Shown: positions 27,063 through 37,436 of the stretch, one piece after another | Position numbering within the stretch: the first letter of the stretch is position 1 | Layout of the letters: every line of letters starts with the position of its first letter | From: Perkinsela sp. pyNocScin1 | Taxonomy: Eukaryota; Euglenozoa; Kinetoplastea; Prokinetoplastida; Perkinselidae | Length of the DNA: 64,000 bases | Direction of reading: 5' to 3' | Assembly: GCA_964019655.1 (NCBI GenBank) | Contig: CAXHTR010000008.1 | Span: 310,001-374,000, forward strand | The notes under the pieces: model-generated | The model's database searches: none | What the model saw: the letters and a program-made list of their open reading frames with translations, nothing else | Told to the model about the DNA's origin: nothing | Position numbers and translations under genes: made by a program

Positions 27063-27662
27063 ATGCTCAAAAAAACATCAGCAGTTGCAAGGTTCTATCG
27101 ACCTATGGAAAGAGGAGTAAAGATGATGAATAGAGGTCACCACGTGTACACCAACGAACAGAGCATGTACATGTACAAAAGATCTCGGCCTCCAGATCCC
27201 AAACCCTATCCAGACGCCCCATCCAATACCGAATATAGTTCTCAACAAATTGTTGTCAATCCCATCAGAGGAATACACGGATTTATTTCACGAAGAAACT
27301 CGCAAGGAGATAAGTATGTCCCCAAAGGTATCGAATATTCATTCGCGAATTTCGATGAATTCATGGAAAAGAATTTCAGTGATGCGGAGTGCACGCTCGT
27401 TCTTGATAGTGTTTTAAACAGCCCTACAACTATGCCTATGTTTCTCTTCCCACCAGAGATGTCGAAAACCGAAATAAAAAACTACTTAAAGGTATTCTAC
27501 GGTATGAATGGAATACTGCAAGTGTTCGTTCGTAACTATTCGGGAATGAAATACAAAAATGAACTTGGGCTGATAAAAAAGGCCCCTGCTCTAAAAGCTG
27601 CTTGGATCTTGCTCGATGAGCCAGTGGAGATCAGTCAAAATGCGCTAAATAACACAGGTTGA
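27063..27662 (+). CDS. Mitochondrial large-subunit ribosomal protein uL23m
   Basis: 199 residues. The N-terminus MLKKTSAVARFYRPMERG is basic and suits mitochondrial import. The core (about 125-175) reads FLFPPEMSKTEIKNYLKVFYG and then ILQVFVRNYSGMKYK, matching the uL23 pattern of Lys-Ile-(Glu/Lys) helix and beta-hairpin. N- and C-terminal extensions are normal in kinetoplastid mitoribosomal proteins. uL23 lies at the exit tunnel of the large subunit. Confidence 0.7.
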   Translation: MLKKTSAVARFYRPMERGVKMMNRGHHVYTNEQSMYMYKRSRPPDPKPYPDAPSNTEYSSQQIVVNPIRGIHGFISRRNSQGDKYVPKGIEYSFANFDEFMEKNFSDAECTLVLDSVLNSPTTMPMFLFPPEMSKTEIKNYLKVFYGMNGILQVFVRNYSGMKYKNELGLIKKAPALKAAWILLDEPVEISQNALNNTG

Positions 27663-27759
27663 TGTGAATTCCCTATCTGTATTTCTGATCGACATTTTTC
27701 TTTCGTGTACACGGTGGAAAAAATATATGTATCAAAGGAGTATACCTACGATATAATGC

Positions 27760-27779
27760 TATTTTTCATTTTCAATTAG
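27760..27779 (+). promoter_or_regulatory. Trans-splice acceptor of the PUF gene
   Basis: The tract TATTTTTCATTTTCAATTAG has AG at 27778-27779, five bases before ATG 27785. Confidence 0.65.
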
Positions 27780-27784
27780 TCAAA

Positions 27785-29752
27785 ATGGTACCACAGTATC
27801 AGTTTTACCAAGGCCAATATGGAAACGAGTCCTATGCGAATCCGTATAATGTTCTCTGGTCCGGGTATCACGGCGCACCAGCAAGTCCACCCCTTGCTAC
27901 TGCAGCTTCTGTACCAAGGCCACATATGGAAAATCTTGGCATTGAGTCTCCCGATATGATTCCGAGGAATCTTTTAGATGGACTCACGCCTGCTTTATCG
28001 CCTCAAATGCAACCTACAGTTGAGCTTCCTCCCATGAATCTTTCACTGCCACCCGCATCTGGTGGAAGAATGTATCCTAGTTCATGTGATTACATCTCCG
28101 TAGTAAATCAAAACCCACAGCTCTCATATGGGAGAGTGGGTGCCATGAAAAATGATGTAAGCAAAGGCTACCTTCAACCTGTTCATATGAAACCAGGTAC
28201 TCACCCCAGCGAGAGCTGCATGAAAGATTCTCAGCTACAAGATGACCATTTCGATGGAATCATGGGAAGAAAAAATTCTGATATTTCGAGAGATAGATTA
28301 AGCCAAAAATCGTACGACACAAGCCCAAAGAAAGGTTCAACCTCTGCTCTAAGCAAAGCTTACAATAACCCTCTCTTGGATGATTTCCACAACCGCATGA
28401 CGTCTCGATGGAGTCTCCTTGATCTTCGAGGAAATATTTTTGAGTTCAGCAAAGATCAAGATGGCAGCAGATTTATTCAGCGTCAAATGGAAGTTGCCCC
28501 GGATAATGTGAAATTCATGATTATCCAAGAGCTTGTGAATCATGCTGATGTGCTCACAAAGGATGTTTTCGGGAACTACGTCATTCAGAAGGCTTTAGAG
28601 TTTGGCACTGTAGACCAGCGAATATCAATTGTACAAAGACTCACAGGAAATATACCAGAGCTCACGCTGCACACATATGCATGTAGAGTTGTCCAAAAGG
28701 CACTCGAATATATACAGCATAGTCTGCGACTTCAAATTGCTGAAGAGCTCCATGATGTCACCCTTACGTGCATTTACGATCAGAACGGAAACCATGTTCT
28801 TCAAAAATGCATTGAAGTTATTCCAGACAATGTTGAGTTCATTGTGAATGCGCTGAAGGGTAATATCTGGGGTGTTGCGTGCCATGCTTATGGGTGCCGT
28901 GTGATGCAACGCCTTCTCGAGCAGAGCCCTATCGCTCTCCGTAACGCAAGTGACCTTCTCCAAGAAATACTCTCTCATGCGAAAGAGCTTACGCGAAACC
29001 AGTATGGAAATTATGTTGTCCAACACCTTCTTATGAGCTCTGGCCCTAAGTATCGCGATGCGATTCTTGACATTGTATTGCCTGAATTCTTTGAGCTGGC
29101 TTGTCACAAATTCGCGTCAAACGTGATTGAAAAGGTTATTGTCTTCTCTGAAAAAGAAAACCATGAACGACTGATGAAAATGTGCTTTACTGAGAAAGAT
29201 AGCGATGGTATTCTCTGCTTAGTTAAATTAGTGACGAACCCATTCGGGAATTACGTAGTTCAACGCTTGTTTGAATTCGGCTCAAAAGAAGAAAAGGTTC
29301 ATATTGCAAGTGTCCTGGCAGCTCATATGTCCATGATCGAAAGAAATTCATGCTCCAGGCATATCTTGCCTTTCATTCTCGCCAACGCTAAAACAGTTCA
29401 TGAGAAGAACGAGGAGGCAAAACCTGCAAAGACGGTAAGCGTCATAGAAAAAAAGAATGATACCTCGAGCAGATCTATGCGAGGCAATCGAAACATCACT
29501 GAAGCAATGGACAGAATGACCTTGAAACCACAAAAAGCCAGCCCTCAGATGCCGAAAAGCACGAAGAATTTCGCGTCAAATGGGCCACGGGCTACTCACC
29601 TACCTCCTAGCCCAACGATGCCATATCCTACTCGCAATGATCGAATGTTTGAATCTAGCGCTATTGTTGAGGGGCATCCCGTGCAGACAAAGCCGGAGTA
29701 CAGTGGTGGTCCACAGCGACGACATACAGATGTTGGCCGTGGGCGGCCATGA
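27785..29752 (+). CDS. Pumilio (PUF) RNA-binding protein
   Basis: 655 residues. A disordered Pro/Ser/Tyr-rich N-terminus (1-190) leads into a PUM-HD with eight repeats (about 205-530). The base-reading residues in order are SR-Q, NY-Q, CR-Q, NH-Q, CR-Q, NY-Q, SN-E, NY-Q. This equals the code of human PUM1 and predicts binding to UGUANAUA. PUF proteins bind 3' UTRs and usually lower translation or stability. In kinetoplastids, where transcription is polycistronic, such proteins are main controllers of gene output. The C-terminal 120 residues are disordered. Confidence 0.93.
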   Translation: MVPQYQFYQGQYGNESYANPYNVLWSGYHGAPASPPLATAASVPRPHMENLGIESPDMIPRNLLDGLTPALSPQMQPTVELPPMNLSLPPASGGRMYPSSCDYISVVNQNPQLSYGRVGAMKNDVSKGYLQPVHMKPGTHPSESCMKDSQLQDDHFDGIMGRKNSDISRDRLSQKSYDTSPKKGSTSALSKAYNNPLLDDFHNRMTSRWSLLDLRGNIFEFSKDQDGSRFIQRQMEVAPDNVKFMIIQELVNHADVLTKDVFGNYVIQKALEFGTVDQRISIVQRLTGNIPELTLHTYACRVVQKALEYIQHSLRLQIAEELHDVTLTCIYDQNGNHVLQKCIEVIPDNVEFIVNALKGNIWGVACHAYGCRVMQRLLEQSPIALRNASDLLQEILSHAKELTRNQYGNYVVQHLLMSSGPKYRDAILDIVLPEFFELACHKFASNVIEKVIVFSEKENHERLMKMCFTEKDSDGILCLVKLVTNPFGNYVVQRLFEFGSKEEKVHIASVLAAHMSMIERNSCSRHILPFILANAKTVHEKNEEAKPAKTVSVIEKKNDTSSRSMRGNRNITEAMDRMTLKPQKASPQMPKSTKNFASNGPRATHLPPSPTMPYPTRNDRMFESSAIVEGHPVQTKPEYSGGPQRRHTDVGRGRP

Positions 29753-29945
29753 GCATGTCTTTTTATAGAGAATGAAAAATACCACGTTCACAAGTCATGA
29801 TGTATTTCCATCAAGGCTTATGATCTGTCAATATATGAATAATATCAAAACATCTGAAAAATGTTCATATCACTTCATTCATTTTGCTTTTATGCGAACT
29901 CACAACGCAAGCCCCTTTTTCGCTTTATACTCTAACTGATATGAG

Positions 29946-32090
29946 ATGGAAGCTAGGCGCTCCTTGAATTATATAAGAATCAAAAGCATACGTGATGTAT
30001 CATCGCCTGCTGTAATTCTTAGCTGCGAAGTGGCTATCGATCAAGTTCTTAATGGTATTCAGCGCGTCAAAACATTGAGGAAAGCAGATATTCAAAGTCC
30101 TCGCAAACTTACAGAAGCATTGAAGAATGGGCAGCTTGCTACTCAATCGAGTCTGCTTAATTTTGCACCATCGCTCATTAGCAGAAGGATAGCAGCAGGA
30201 AAGGATATAACAGAAAACCGTCCTGCTTATGTCCCCCTCTTAGAAAGATCTATCAAAGCTGCCTTTGAAAGCTTTTTTTACAAGCCAAAAGGCTCCTCCT
30301 GCATGAATGAAGCATCCTTTCTCAAAGATATCATTACGCTTTCTGCTGGATCTTTGCAAGCTGACTATCTCATCGATAGGATTTTCTTGCACATGGCAAG
30401 TAGCATTCGTGATGCAACGCCGCTTCTCACAGAAGTTTTATATCAGCTAATTGAAGCCACCTTGAAGCCGAATGATGAACATGTTAGAATTGATTTGAAG
30501 AATCCTCACGGTTTTCTTGCAGCAGGAAAAGTTGCACACAAGAGCCTTTACGACAGCATCCTCTCCCGAGCACTTGTTATGTGCATGAGCGAAAGCCAAC
30601 CACCAAGCGCATATCAATCAGTGTTTTTTGATATATTGCTCCATGCTCCTAGCATTTCGACGAGTGTTTGGACAGGCGTAGCAAATCATCTTGCAGCCAA
30701 AGGCGATAGCATGTCGAACTTAAAAATGATCATCGATGCCTTGGCTATTCTCTTCACAAGAAAGCCACTACATCAGGGAAGCATACTTACACTCTTGCTC
30801 CACCTATCGAGCTGCCCCCAAGAAACTACGCGAAACAACGCCCTTCATGCAATTTTTACATACTTTTCACACGATCAAAGCTTTGATATTTATATGCAAG
30901 AAATTCATGGTACAGGGAAAAGCTCGATGCAGCTCAAGTGCATTCTTCAAAATATTGCGAACTCCAACATTGATCAATGTTTTAGAGAGATCGAACAAAG
31001 TTTGGAGGAAGGCTATTTACCTGCATATGCTTCTGCGATAAACATCACACTGAATGAAGAGCTGTCACTCCCTTTCTACGCAAAATCTGATAAACTTTCT
31101 AGCATGGAACATTTTTTCAATCACGTATCTCATTTGGATCGTAGGAAACAGCTTGATTTCCTCGCCATACTTCGTAAAAGTGACATTTTTCTAAAAACAT
31201 TGATAGAACTGTCAACAACGATGGAGTTTTATAGTCTCTTGCTGCGTAAGTGCGCCGATATGGAAGTTCTCATAGGCTTCAGCTTAGAGTTCTTATGTGA
31301 GTATTTCATTGAAGCACAAAAAAGGGTTCAAGAATGTGGCTCGAATGCGACACTGAGTATATGCCATGCAGGAATGCAAATTCTCGCTCAAACGTTACAG
31401 CGCATGGACCGGAATCTACCGAGCACTTTTCAATGCATGCTGCATATCGCTAGATTTGCAGATAAGCGGTATTTCACTCAGATCATTCTGCCGCATTTCT
31501 TGAACAATGCGCAGGAAGCAACCAGTGTTCTTCCTCAATTGCTTCAAGGCGCTTTGTGCTCGCACGCTGATGGAGAGCGATCCATTGCACCAGGTGAATT
31601 GCTTTTTCACCTACATACTCTTCCAACTTCAGATGCAAACTTGCCCGCAGTGACAGCCATAATTGAAGAGCTTATACATTTGAAAGGACCTGGCTCTGTG
31701 GATAAACACGTTCTCTCAGTTAACTCTATTGTTGAAGCAATGCAGCGGCTTTTGCAGCTTAATGTATGGCCTATCTTGTCGGTGGACACACTCATGAAAT
31801 GCCTGGTACCTCATCATGAGGCACTCATCAGCTGGGTGGCTAGATATTTTTTGCCGATTTTTGTCGATAGGAAAGTGTGGTCAAGTGATCCACATATATG
31901 GGCAGAGTGCATTAAACTCGTCAGTAAAAATGTTAAGGATATGATTCCAGTTCTACTGCGGGCACCTGACACTGTAGTTTCTGAAGCGCTTCAAAATCAT
32001 GAAGAGCTCACAGCTAATGTTCGTTTGTCACTCGAGACCCTCTCATTGCCAGATAATGTCGCGAGAAAATTGGTGAGCTTTTTGAAGTAG
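29946..32090 (+). CDS. Symplekin-like protein (cleavage/polyadenylation scaffold)
   Basis: 714 residues, all-helical. The C-terminal third (about 490-700) fits the symplekin C-terminal domain: ILPHFLNNAQEATSVLPQLL, GELLFHLHTLP, a helix ending VWPILSVDTLMK, then a block around RKVWSSDPHIWAECIKL and PVLLRAP. In symplekin these read LLxxLH..., P-LPxLxMRT, KxVWxxPxLWxGF and LLQLP. Symplekin/Pta1 scaffolds mRNA 3' end processing. In kinetoplastids that process is coupled to trans-splicing of the downstream mRNA. The N-terminal half is more divergent. Confidence 0.7.
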   Translation: MEARRSLNYIRIKSIRDVSSPAVILSCEVAIDQVLNGIQRVKTLRKADIQSPRKLTEALKNGQLATQSSLLNFAPSLISRRIAAGKDITENRPAYVPLLERSIKAAFESFFYKPKGSSCMNEASFLKDIITLSAGSLQADYLIDRIFLHMASSIRDATPLLTEVLYQLIEATLKPNDEHVRIDLKNPHGFLAAGKVAHKSLYDSILSRALVMCMSESQPPSAYQSVFFDILLHAPSISTSVWTGVANHLAAKGDSMSNLKMIIDALAILFTRKPLHQGSILTLLLHLSSCPQETTRNNALHAIFTYFSHDQSFDIYMQEIHGTGKSSMQLKCILQNIANSNIDQCFREIEQSLEEGYLPAYASAINITLNEELSLPFYAKSDKLSSMEHFFNHVSHLDRRKQLDFLAILRKSDIFLKTLIELSTTMEFYSLLLRKCADMEVLIGFSLEFLCEYFIEAQKRVQECGSNATLSICHAGMQILAQTLQRMDRNLPSTFQCMLHIARFADKRYFTQIILPHFLNNAQEATSVLPQLLQGALCSHADGERSIAPGELLFHLHTLPTSDANLPAVTAIIEELIHLKGPGSVDKHVLSVNSIVEAMQRLLQLNVWPILSVDTLMKCLVPHHEALISWVARYFLPIFVDRKVWSSDPHIWAECIKLVSKNVKDMIPVLLRAPDTVVSEALQNHEELTANVRLSLETLSLPDNVARKLVSFLK

Positions 32091-32166
32091 CATGACTCAG
32101 TTCACAGAAAAATTTGAGGTGTAGAGCATGACTAGCGTGTTGTTGAATTTCTTTTTTAACCGAATA

Positions 32167-33078
32167 ATGGAGTTTCAGCTTTCGAATCCCGTCCTTTTTG
32201 CGCGATCTCTTCGATGTCTTCAAGAATTGAACGAGAATGCGCTCCTCGAAATATCTGCGAAAGGGTTGTATTTTCAGGTGATGGACGACGCGAAAATTTC
32301 AATGGCCACATACGAACTTGAAGGTACAAAGCTCCACGAGTACCAATTTCTACTCGAGCGAAGCATAACTGTGAATGTCCCTCTCAAAGCCTTTTGCAAT
32401 ATTCTCTTCAGCATGACATCTCATGATCTTCTGACAGCCAAAATTTTACCGCCATTCGACGAAATAGTGCTCAGGAACGATTTTGATTGCGTACAACTCC
32501 AATCAGAAGAGCACACGATGAACCCGTTTACGTCCAAGGAGCCAAGTGGGTATGCGTACGGTAAATGGACCCTGAAGCTCAATGATGATGGCCATGAAGG
32601 TGCAGATAAGCGCCTCCACATTCCCCCTTTTGAGTACCCCGTAGCAGTTTTGTTCCCAACAGACTTGCTTAGGGATATTATTACAACGTATGAAAGGTCC
32701 ATGACGACGTCCGTAACCTTCACAGTCGACTATGACACAAAGTCGATTGAGATATCACCAGCAGGTGAAAGCGATGAGCCCGCTGACAGCATTGAAATCG
32801 GCACAGCAGTCGATAACTTTAAAGGGGGAAAGATCCGGTTGAACACAAGGCCGGATAGCCCATCGGCCGTGGTCGTCAACTTTCTTGATGAGTCCACCCA
32901 GGCACACCAGAAGCTTCGCTTTTCTCTCGGGACGCATCTCATGCGCAGTCTCGGTAAACTTAAAGACGTTACTAGTAAAAACTGGATTTACCTTCATGAA
33001 GAGAAAGAGATAAAAATTCAGTGCCCTGTCGGTGACCTCGGAAACCTTGAGCTCTACTTAGCACAAGTTTGTCCGTAG
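32167..33078 (+). CDS. PCNA: PCNA sliding clamp
   Basis: 303 residues from ATG 32167 (MEFQLSNPVLFARSL); the upstream in-frame ATG at 32128 lies before a T-rich tract. Domain one shows ARSLRCLQEL, ISAKGLYFQVMDDAKISM and DCVQLQSEE. The centre has the linker region, and the end is NLELYLAQVCP in place of the usual LKYYLAPK. It is about 40 residues longer than the usual 260, with extra residues in the second domain, as in trypanosomatid PCNA. As the trimeric clamp it should serve polymerase delta, EXO1 and Eco1-type partners. Confidence 0.93.
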   Translation: MEFQLSNPVLFARSLRCLQELNENALLEISAKGLYFQVMDDAKISMATYELEGTKLHEYQFLLERSITVNVPLKAFCNILFSMTSHDLLTAKILPPFDEIVLRNDFDCVQLQSEEHTMNPFTSKEPSGYAYGKWTLKLNDDGHEGADKRLHIPPFEYPVAVLFPTDLLRDIITTYERSMTTSVTFTVDYDTKSIEISPAGESDEPADSIEIGTAVDNFKGGKIRLNTRPDSPSAVVVNFLDESTQAHQKLRFSLGTHLMRSLGKLKDVTSKNWIYLHEEKEIKIQCPVGDLGNLELYLAQVCP

Positions 33079-33180
33079 AGCTCTCAGCTTAGAACAACCT
33101 TAGTCACTGAGTCTCACACTCGCACAGGCTTGAGAACTATTATTTTCATCCTTTCACTTACATTTATCTCATCACTAACG

Positions 33181-36100
33181 ATGACTTCACAGGAAGATCA
33201 TACTAGCACTTCGAGCTTATCAGATACTCATTTGCAGTCGCCTAGTGCTTTAAGCATCACAGACACTGCAGATCAAGCTGCTGATCAATATCGTGAAACT
33301 TTTGACAAATTCCAGGAACGCATGCAGTGGGCGTCACGTATTTCTGACCCGAAATCAGAACTTACAGGTCTGTACGACTTGCTCATTGATTTCGCATTCA
33401 CCCCTCTTTCGATGGAAGCCATTCCGAAATCTCGGCCTAAGAGAGACAGATTCGTCGAACAAGATATCACAGCTTTGAAAAGTATGGCTTCGAAGGAGCT
33501 CGGCGAGCTTCAAAGCAAGCCAGAGCGTGATTTCGACAGCGATGAAGGTGACGACATTCTGATCGATGATATAAATATTCATGGTGATGCTGAAGCGGAG
33601 CTGACAGCCGCGGAGAGCATTGTGCAGAGCTTTTTTCAGCCACTTGTGTTTGGGCAGACTTCGCAAACACCCGAAGAAATGACCCCTGAAGAAATTCACT
33701 ATACACAGATGAACACTGCACTGGGCGATGGTTCACAGCCATCTAGGCTGATTCAGTCCATGTCCCATGATTTTTCAGGCACAGTGATCGAGCATACACA
33801 ATTTGTATCAGGAATTCGCAAGCGAAAGGTGCAATGGCTTGCCGATAGATTCATCGATCTGAGTAAGCTCAGATGCCACCCAGAGCTAAATGGCTCTCTT
33901 CAAGATCCATCCTTGATGGAAGAGCTTGAAAAAGCTATCAGCTTTATCATCGACTCATGCACAAAAGAATCATTGGAACCTGCCTTTCTCATGCTCTACA
34001 AGCAGCAGGAGCTCGAGCCATTGCGAAAGCTTCTGCACGGATTCGGCAATAGCACTACAGCACAGTATAAAAATGTTTTAGGTCCAGCAGAGACTGAGTA
34101 TGACCATGCAGTGTGTACCGGATGTGCCATTCGGGTATATCCCACAGTGTACAGTGATGGAAGTGATTCTTTTTTGCGTGCCATGCAGCACTGCCAAAGC
34201 TGTGGTGAAAAAATTCGCGATCGCCCATGCAGCCTTTTACTTGGACGAGCAATCTGGGACATTGTCGAGCTTCACTTCCGCTTTGAGCGCCTTGCTTCGC
34301 GAGTGGACAAAATTGCTTCAGCATTTTTAGGACATCATGTAGTCCAGGGTCAAGTGGAGTGGCTTACCGCGTCGATGAAGCACCGGTATGAAGTTGAGTT
34401 TCTCGATGGGTATACAAAGTTTTTGCAAGACATTGAAGCTGCGAAGAATGCTGAGGTCTGCTCCCGAGCGGCTGTTTCGGACATGTTTCGAGGTGAACTC
34501 TGGAGAGCATACGAGGATTATGCTATAGATGGCTGTGCCTATGCACAAAACGTCATACTGGGCACCGGCCAGTATGCATGCAGATTTCAAACAGAGACAC
34601 CCATAGAATGGGCTTCGCAGTTTACAAGCAAAAGCATGCCCAGCCCAGCGCATGTTCTTTCGGCTCTCCGCGCATTTGCCACACTCGATATTGCTATTCA
34701 GCCAGCCATTCTTACCAAGGCCACAGAGCTTCTTCTGAGCCAAGGCATTATTGAGCTACGCTACAACGGTGAGAACCTTCGTATGCCCCTAGCTTCTGTT
34801 GTGGAAAACTCTGCTGGAATCCTTGGAATGCTCCATGATACTTCAGTGGAAATACTCGTCGACATGGCAGAAGACAATTGGCAGAAACTTCTTAATTTCA
34901 GCGAATTTTATGCCGCTTCTGGTCATGACAACATGACAAAAACATGGAACTCCGAGCGCTGGAGAATCAGATCGCGTCTTATTAAAGAGATTCTCCGCAA
35001 TGTCGTACCAGTGCTGAAATTAGTATTAATCGAGATTGCAGAATGGAACAGCTGCTCAGCGTATCTCGATAAGCTTGAATCCATGGTAAGTATGAAAGGG
35101 TATTCTCGATGTGCCCTGCCTGCAACTGTGGAAGAAGAATTAGCCGCCTCATACCACGACGATACGTGGAAAGAAGAGCTTGCGGGTGTTGAGACTTTGG
35201 AAGTTGACGCGAACCGCAAGGTTTTTCGATATGCCCGAGTTTTGGCGGTATACGCCCCTTCCAACAGAGAGCCAGTCACGTTTGCACAACTCAGTGAAAC
35301 GGGTTCCGTCGTTCGGATGTGGCAGTGGCCGATGGTATTCACTGGTAGCGATGCCGGCAAAGAGCTTTTCTTGCAAAACCTTGAGCAATTGAAGAATTTC
35401 AGTGTGACATTCCGCCCACACGTCGTCGCGGTCTCGATGACCCAGACAGCGCAGCAGCGGATGTACCATACTGGAACGAGCAAAAGGTCGATTTTCGAGA
35501 TTCTTAAAGAATTCTTTGACCATCCGATGATTGAGGTTGTATGGACAGATATTCGTTTGGCGAAATCCTTTGGAAAGTCTGTTGCAGCAAGAGAAGAGTT
35601 CCCGACGCTCTCGTACGACGAAAAGGTCTGCGTTTGCATCGGTCGTGTGCTCCGCGATCCCCTGACAGAAGTTGTTCGGCTATGCAATCGCCACAACGAC
35701 ATCCTCCGATTGCAACTTGTCGATGAGCAGTGCTATCATAGTCAAACACGCCAGCGAGAGCGTATTGACCAGCTTTTATCGTTATGGGTGTCTGCGTGTG
35801 GTGTTGATGTAGCTTCCAATGTTTCGTCACGCGAAGGTGCTAATATTTTGCAGTACGTTAGTGGTCTTGACGCACAAAAGGCTGACTCGCTCCTTAGCAC
35901 TCTCCAGTCTAATAAGGCATCTACGGAGAGAAGGGTTGATTGCGCCAAAGCTCTCCCATTCAATGATGCAATAGTTAAGAACTGTATCGGAATTCTGCAG
36001 TTTTCAGACAATGACAAGGCAGGTAAAAATGTCTTTCATATTCATGATTCGACACTTATTCATCCAAGCTACTACAGCATTGTGAACGAAAGCACTGAAG

Positions 36101-37311
36101 CGCACGAAGCCATCGATTTATTAAGCAAAACTGTGCCATGCTACAAGCAATCCGAGTGTCGTGGAAAGACCCGTGATTTTGTCCTGAAGGAGACGGAAAA
36201 TGTGAACTCAGCACAGCTCATGCGAAAACCGTTCCGAAAGGTGAGCAAAAGTTACTTCTTTGAGGCACTGACAAGCATTCAGTTCGTAAAGACCACTCGA
36301 AAGCGCAACGATATTGAAGATTTCCAAAGTCTAACGCCTGGGCACTACAAAGGAAGGGCATCAGTTCACGTAGGGGATAGAATATCATGCCGCATTCTTG
36401 CCCTCACCGAAAGAGGAATTACAGTATTCACAAGTAAGTTCCTTAAGGGATTTATACCTGTGGGTAAGATCGGATTTGATGATTCCTATGGTATTTACGA
36501 TGATTGGGCTCGAATACTGCAAAGCAAGCCTCCAAAGCTGCAACAGGGAGATCACATTGACGCTAGCGTTGTCGGGGTGAATTATGACAACCTGTTGCTT
36601 ATTTTGAGCTGGAATTCTAAAGATCTCAATCAAGTTCCACATCCACCCCTTCCAGGAAACCCGCGGAAAATTGTTGAGCAGAAGCAATCAAAGCCTGTAG
36701 CACTTTCATTTAAGGCTTCAAGGCACCTATGGTTCCGGCCAGATGTATCATCGGGTGATCAAGCGCGGGACCTATTGAAAGAAGGTGAGCGGGGGGAAAT
36801 TATTCTGCGGTATTGCGAGAAAAATATCTTTGGCATTGACTTCAAATTGAGTGATTTTCACGTCGCCCATCTGCGAATTACGGAAGAGAGTATAAACAAT
36901 GAGATTCGCTACGTCATTCTAGATGAGCAGGGGGACTTGCGCATATTTGAAGATCTTGATCACTGCTACAACGAATACATCAGCGCCCTTATCAAGCGCT
37001 TTCGAGATCTTGAGACCCACCCAAAGGCGTTCTGTGGCTCACTGCAGGGCCTCAAAAGAATCCTTAAGCGAGAAGCTGCGGAAAATCACAAGAGTTCGTG
37101 GCGTATGTACTGTTCCAGTCGTGACCCGCTGTATACTGCGTTCGTAATTTGCAGTCCTAAAATTCTGGGGGATGATCCACAGTGCTGGAAATTTTCCCTC
37201 GGTCCGAACGGCTGGCGGCACACCTTAGCCGGAGAACCAACGTGTGCCTCGTCTATTGACGATTTACTCATGAGCTTTCAGAAGCAACTGAAAGCCAAAT
37301 CCCGTTCATAG
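33181..37311 (+). CDS. SPT6: SPT6 transcription elongation factor / histone chaperone
   Basis: 1376 residues from the first in-frame ATG at 33181. The short N-terminus is acidic (about 100-150). The core follows the Tex-like order: helical region, a YqgF-like RNase H fold (about 695-850), helix-hairpin-helix segments (LQYVSGLDAQKADSL), an S1 domain (about 1070-1160: PGHYKGRASVHVGDRIS, then GFIPVGKIGF) and tandem SH2 domains (from about 1185: HLWFRPDVSSGDQARDLL). SPT6 binds phosphorylated RNA polymerase II linker and histones. The acidic N-terminus is shorter than in yeast. Confidence 0.93.
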   Translation: MTSQEDHTSTSSLSDTHLQSPSALSITDTADQAADQYRETFDKFQERMQWASRISDPKSELTGLYDLLIDFAFTPLSMEAIPKSRPKRDRFVEQDITALKSMASKELGELQSKPERDFDSDEGDDILIDDINIHGDAEAELTAAESIVQSFFQPLVFGQTSQTPEEMTPEEIHYTQMNTALGDGSQPSRLIQSMSHDFSGTVIEHTQFVSGIRKRKVQWLADRFIDLSKLRCHPELNGSLQDPSLMEELEKAISFIIDSCTKESLEPAFLMLYKQQELEPLRKLLHGFGNSTTAQYKNVLGPAETEYDHAVCTGCAIRVYPTVYSDGSDSFLRAMQHCQSCGEKIRDRPCSLLLGRAIWDIVELHFRFERLASRVDKIASAFLGHHVVQGQVEWLTASMKHRYEVEFLDGYTKFLQDIEAAKNAEVCSRAAVSDMFRGELWRAYEDYAIDGCAYAQNVILGTGQYACRFQTETPIEWASQFTSKSMPSPAHVLSALRAFATLDIAIQPAILTKATELLLSQGIIELRYNGENLRMPLASVVENSAGILGMLHDTSVEILVDMAEDNWQKLLNFSEFYAASGHDNMTKTWNSERWRIRSRLIKEILRNVVPVLKLVLIEIAEWNSCSAYLDKLESMVSMKGYSRCALPATVEEELAASYHDDTWKEELAGVETLEVDANRKVFRYARVLAVYAPSNREPVTFAQLSETGSVVRMWQWPMVFTGSDAGKELFLQNLEQLKNFSVTFRPHVVAVSMTQTAQQRMYHTGTSKRSIFEILKEFFDHPMIEVVWTDIRLAKSFGKSVAAREEFPTLSYDEKVCVCIGRVLRDPLTEVVRLCNRHNDILRLQLVDEQCYHSQTRQRERIDQLLSLWVSACGVDVASNVSSREGANILQYVSGLDAQKADSLLSTLQSNKASTERRVDCAKALPFNDAIVKNCIGILQFSDNDKAGKNVFHIHDSTLIHPSYYSIVNESTEAHEAIDLLSKTVPCYKQSECRGKTRDFVLKETENVNSAQLMRKPFRKVSKSYFFEALTSIQFVKTTRKRNDIEDFQSLTPGHYKGRASVHVGDRISCRILALTERGITVFTSKFLKGFIPVGKIGFDDSYGIYDDWARILQSKPPKLQQGDHIDASVVGVNYDNLLLILSWNSKDLNQVPHPPLPGNPRKIVEQKQSKPVALSFKASRHLWFRPDVSSGDQARDLLKEGERGEIILRYCEKNIFGIDFKLSDFHVAHLRITEESINNEIRYVILDEQGDLRIFEDLDHCYNEYISALIKRFRDLETHPKAFCGSLQGLKRILKREAAENHKSSWRMYCSSRDPLYTAFVICSPKILGDDPQCWKFSLGPNGWRHTLAGEPTCASSIDDLLMSFQKQLKAKSRS

Positions 37312-37436
37312 ATTAATGGTTCGATAAATGACTGAGCGTGAACACGCTTCCCTATTGAAAATGTAGTTGAGCGAGAATGGTACTCAGATGGTAGTCAGAG
37401 ATTTTCCCTTTCTTATAATTTTCATTCACTGAATTA

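Noticed and set aside
34923-35702. Long antisense open frame (259 codons)
   Set aside because: It is fully inside SPT6 on the other strand, with low-complexity, unrelated residues; it is a shadow of the real gene.
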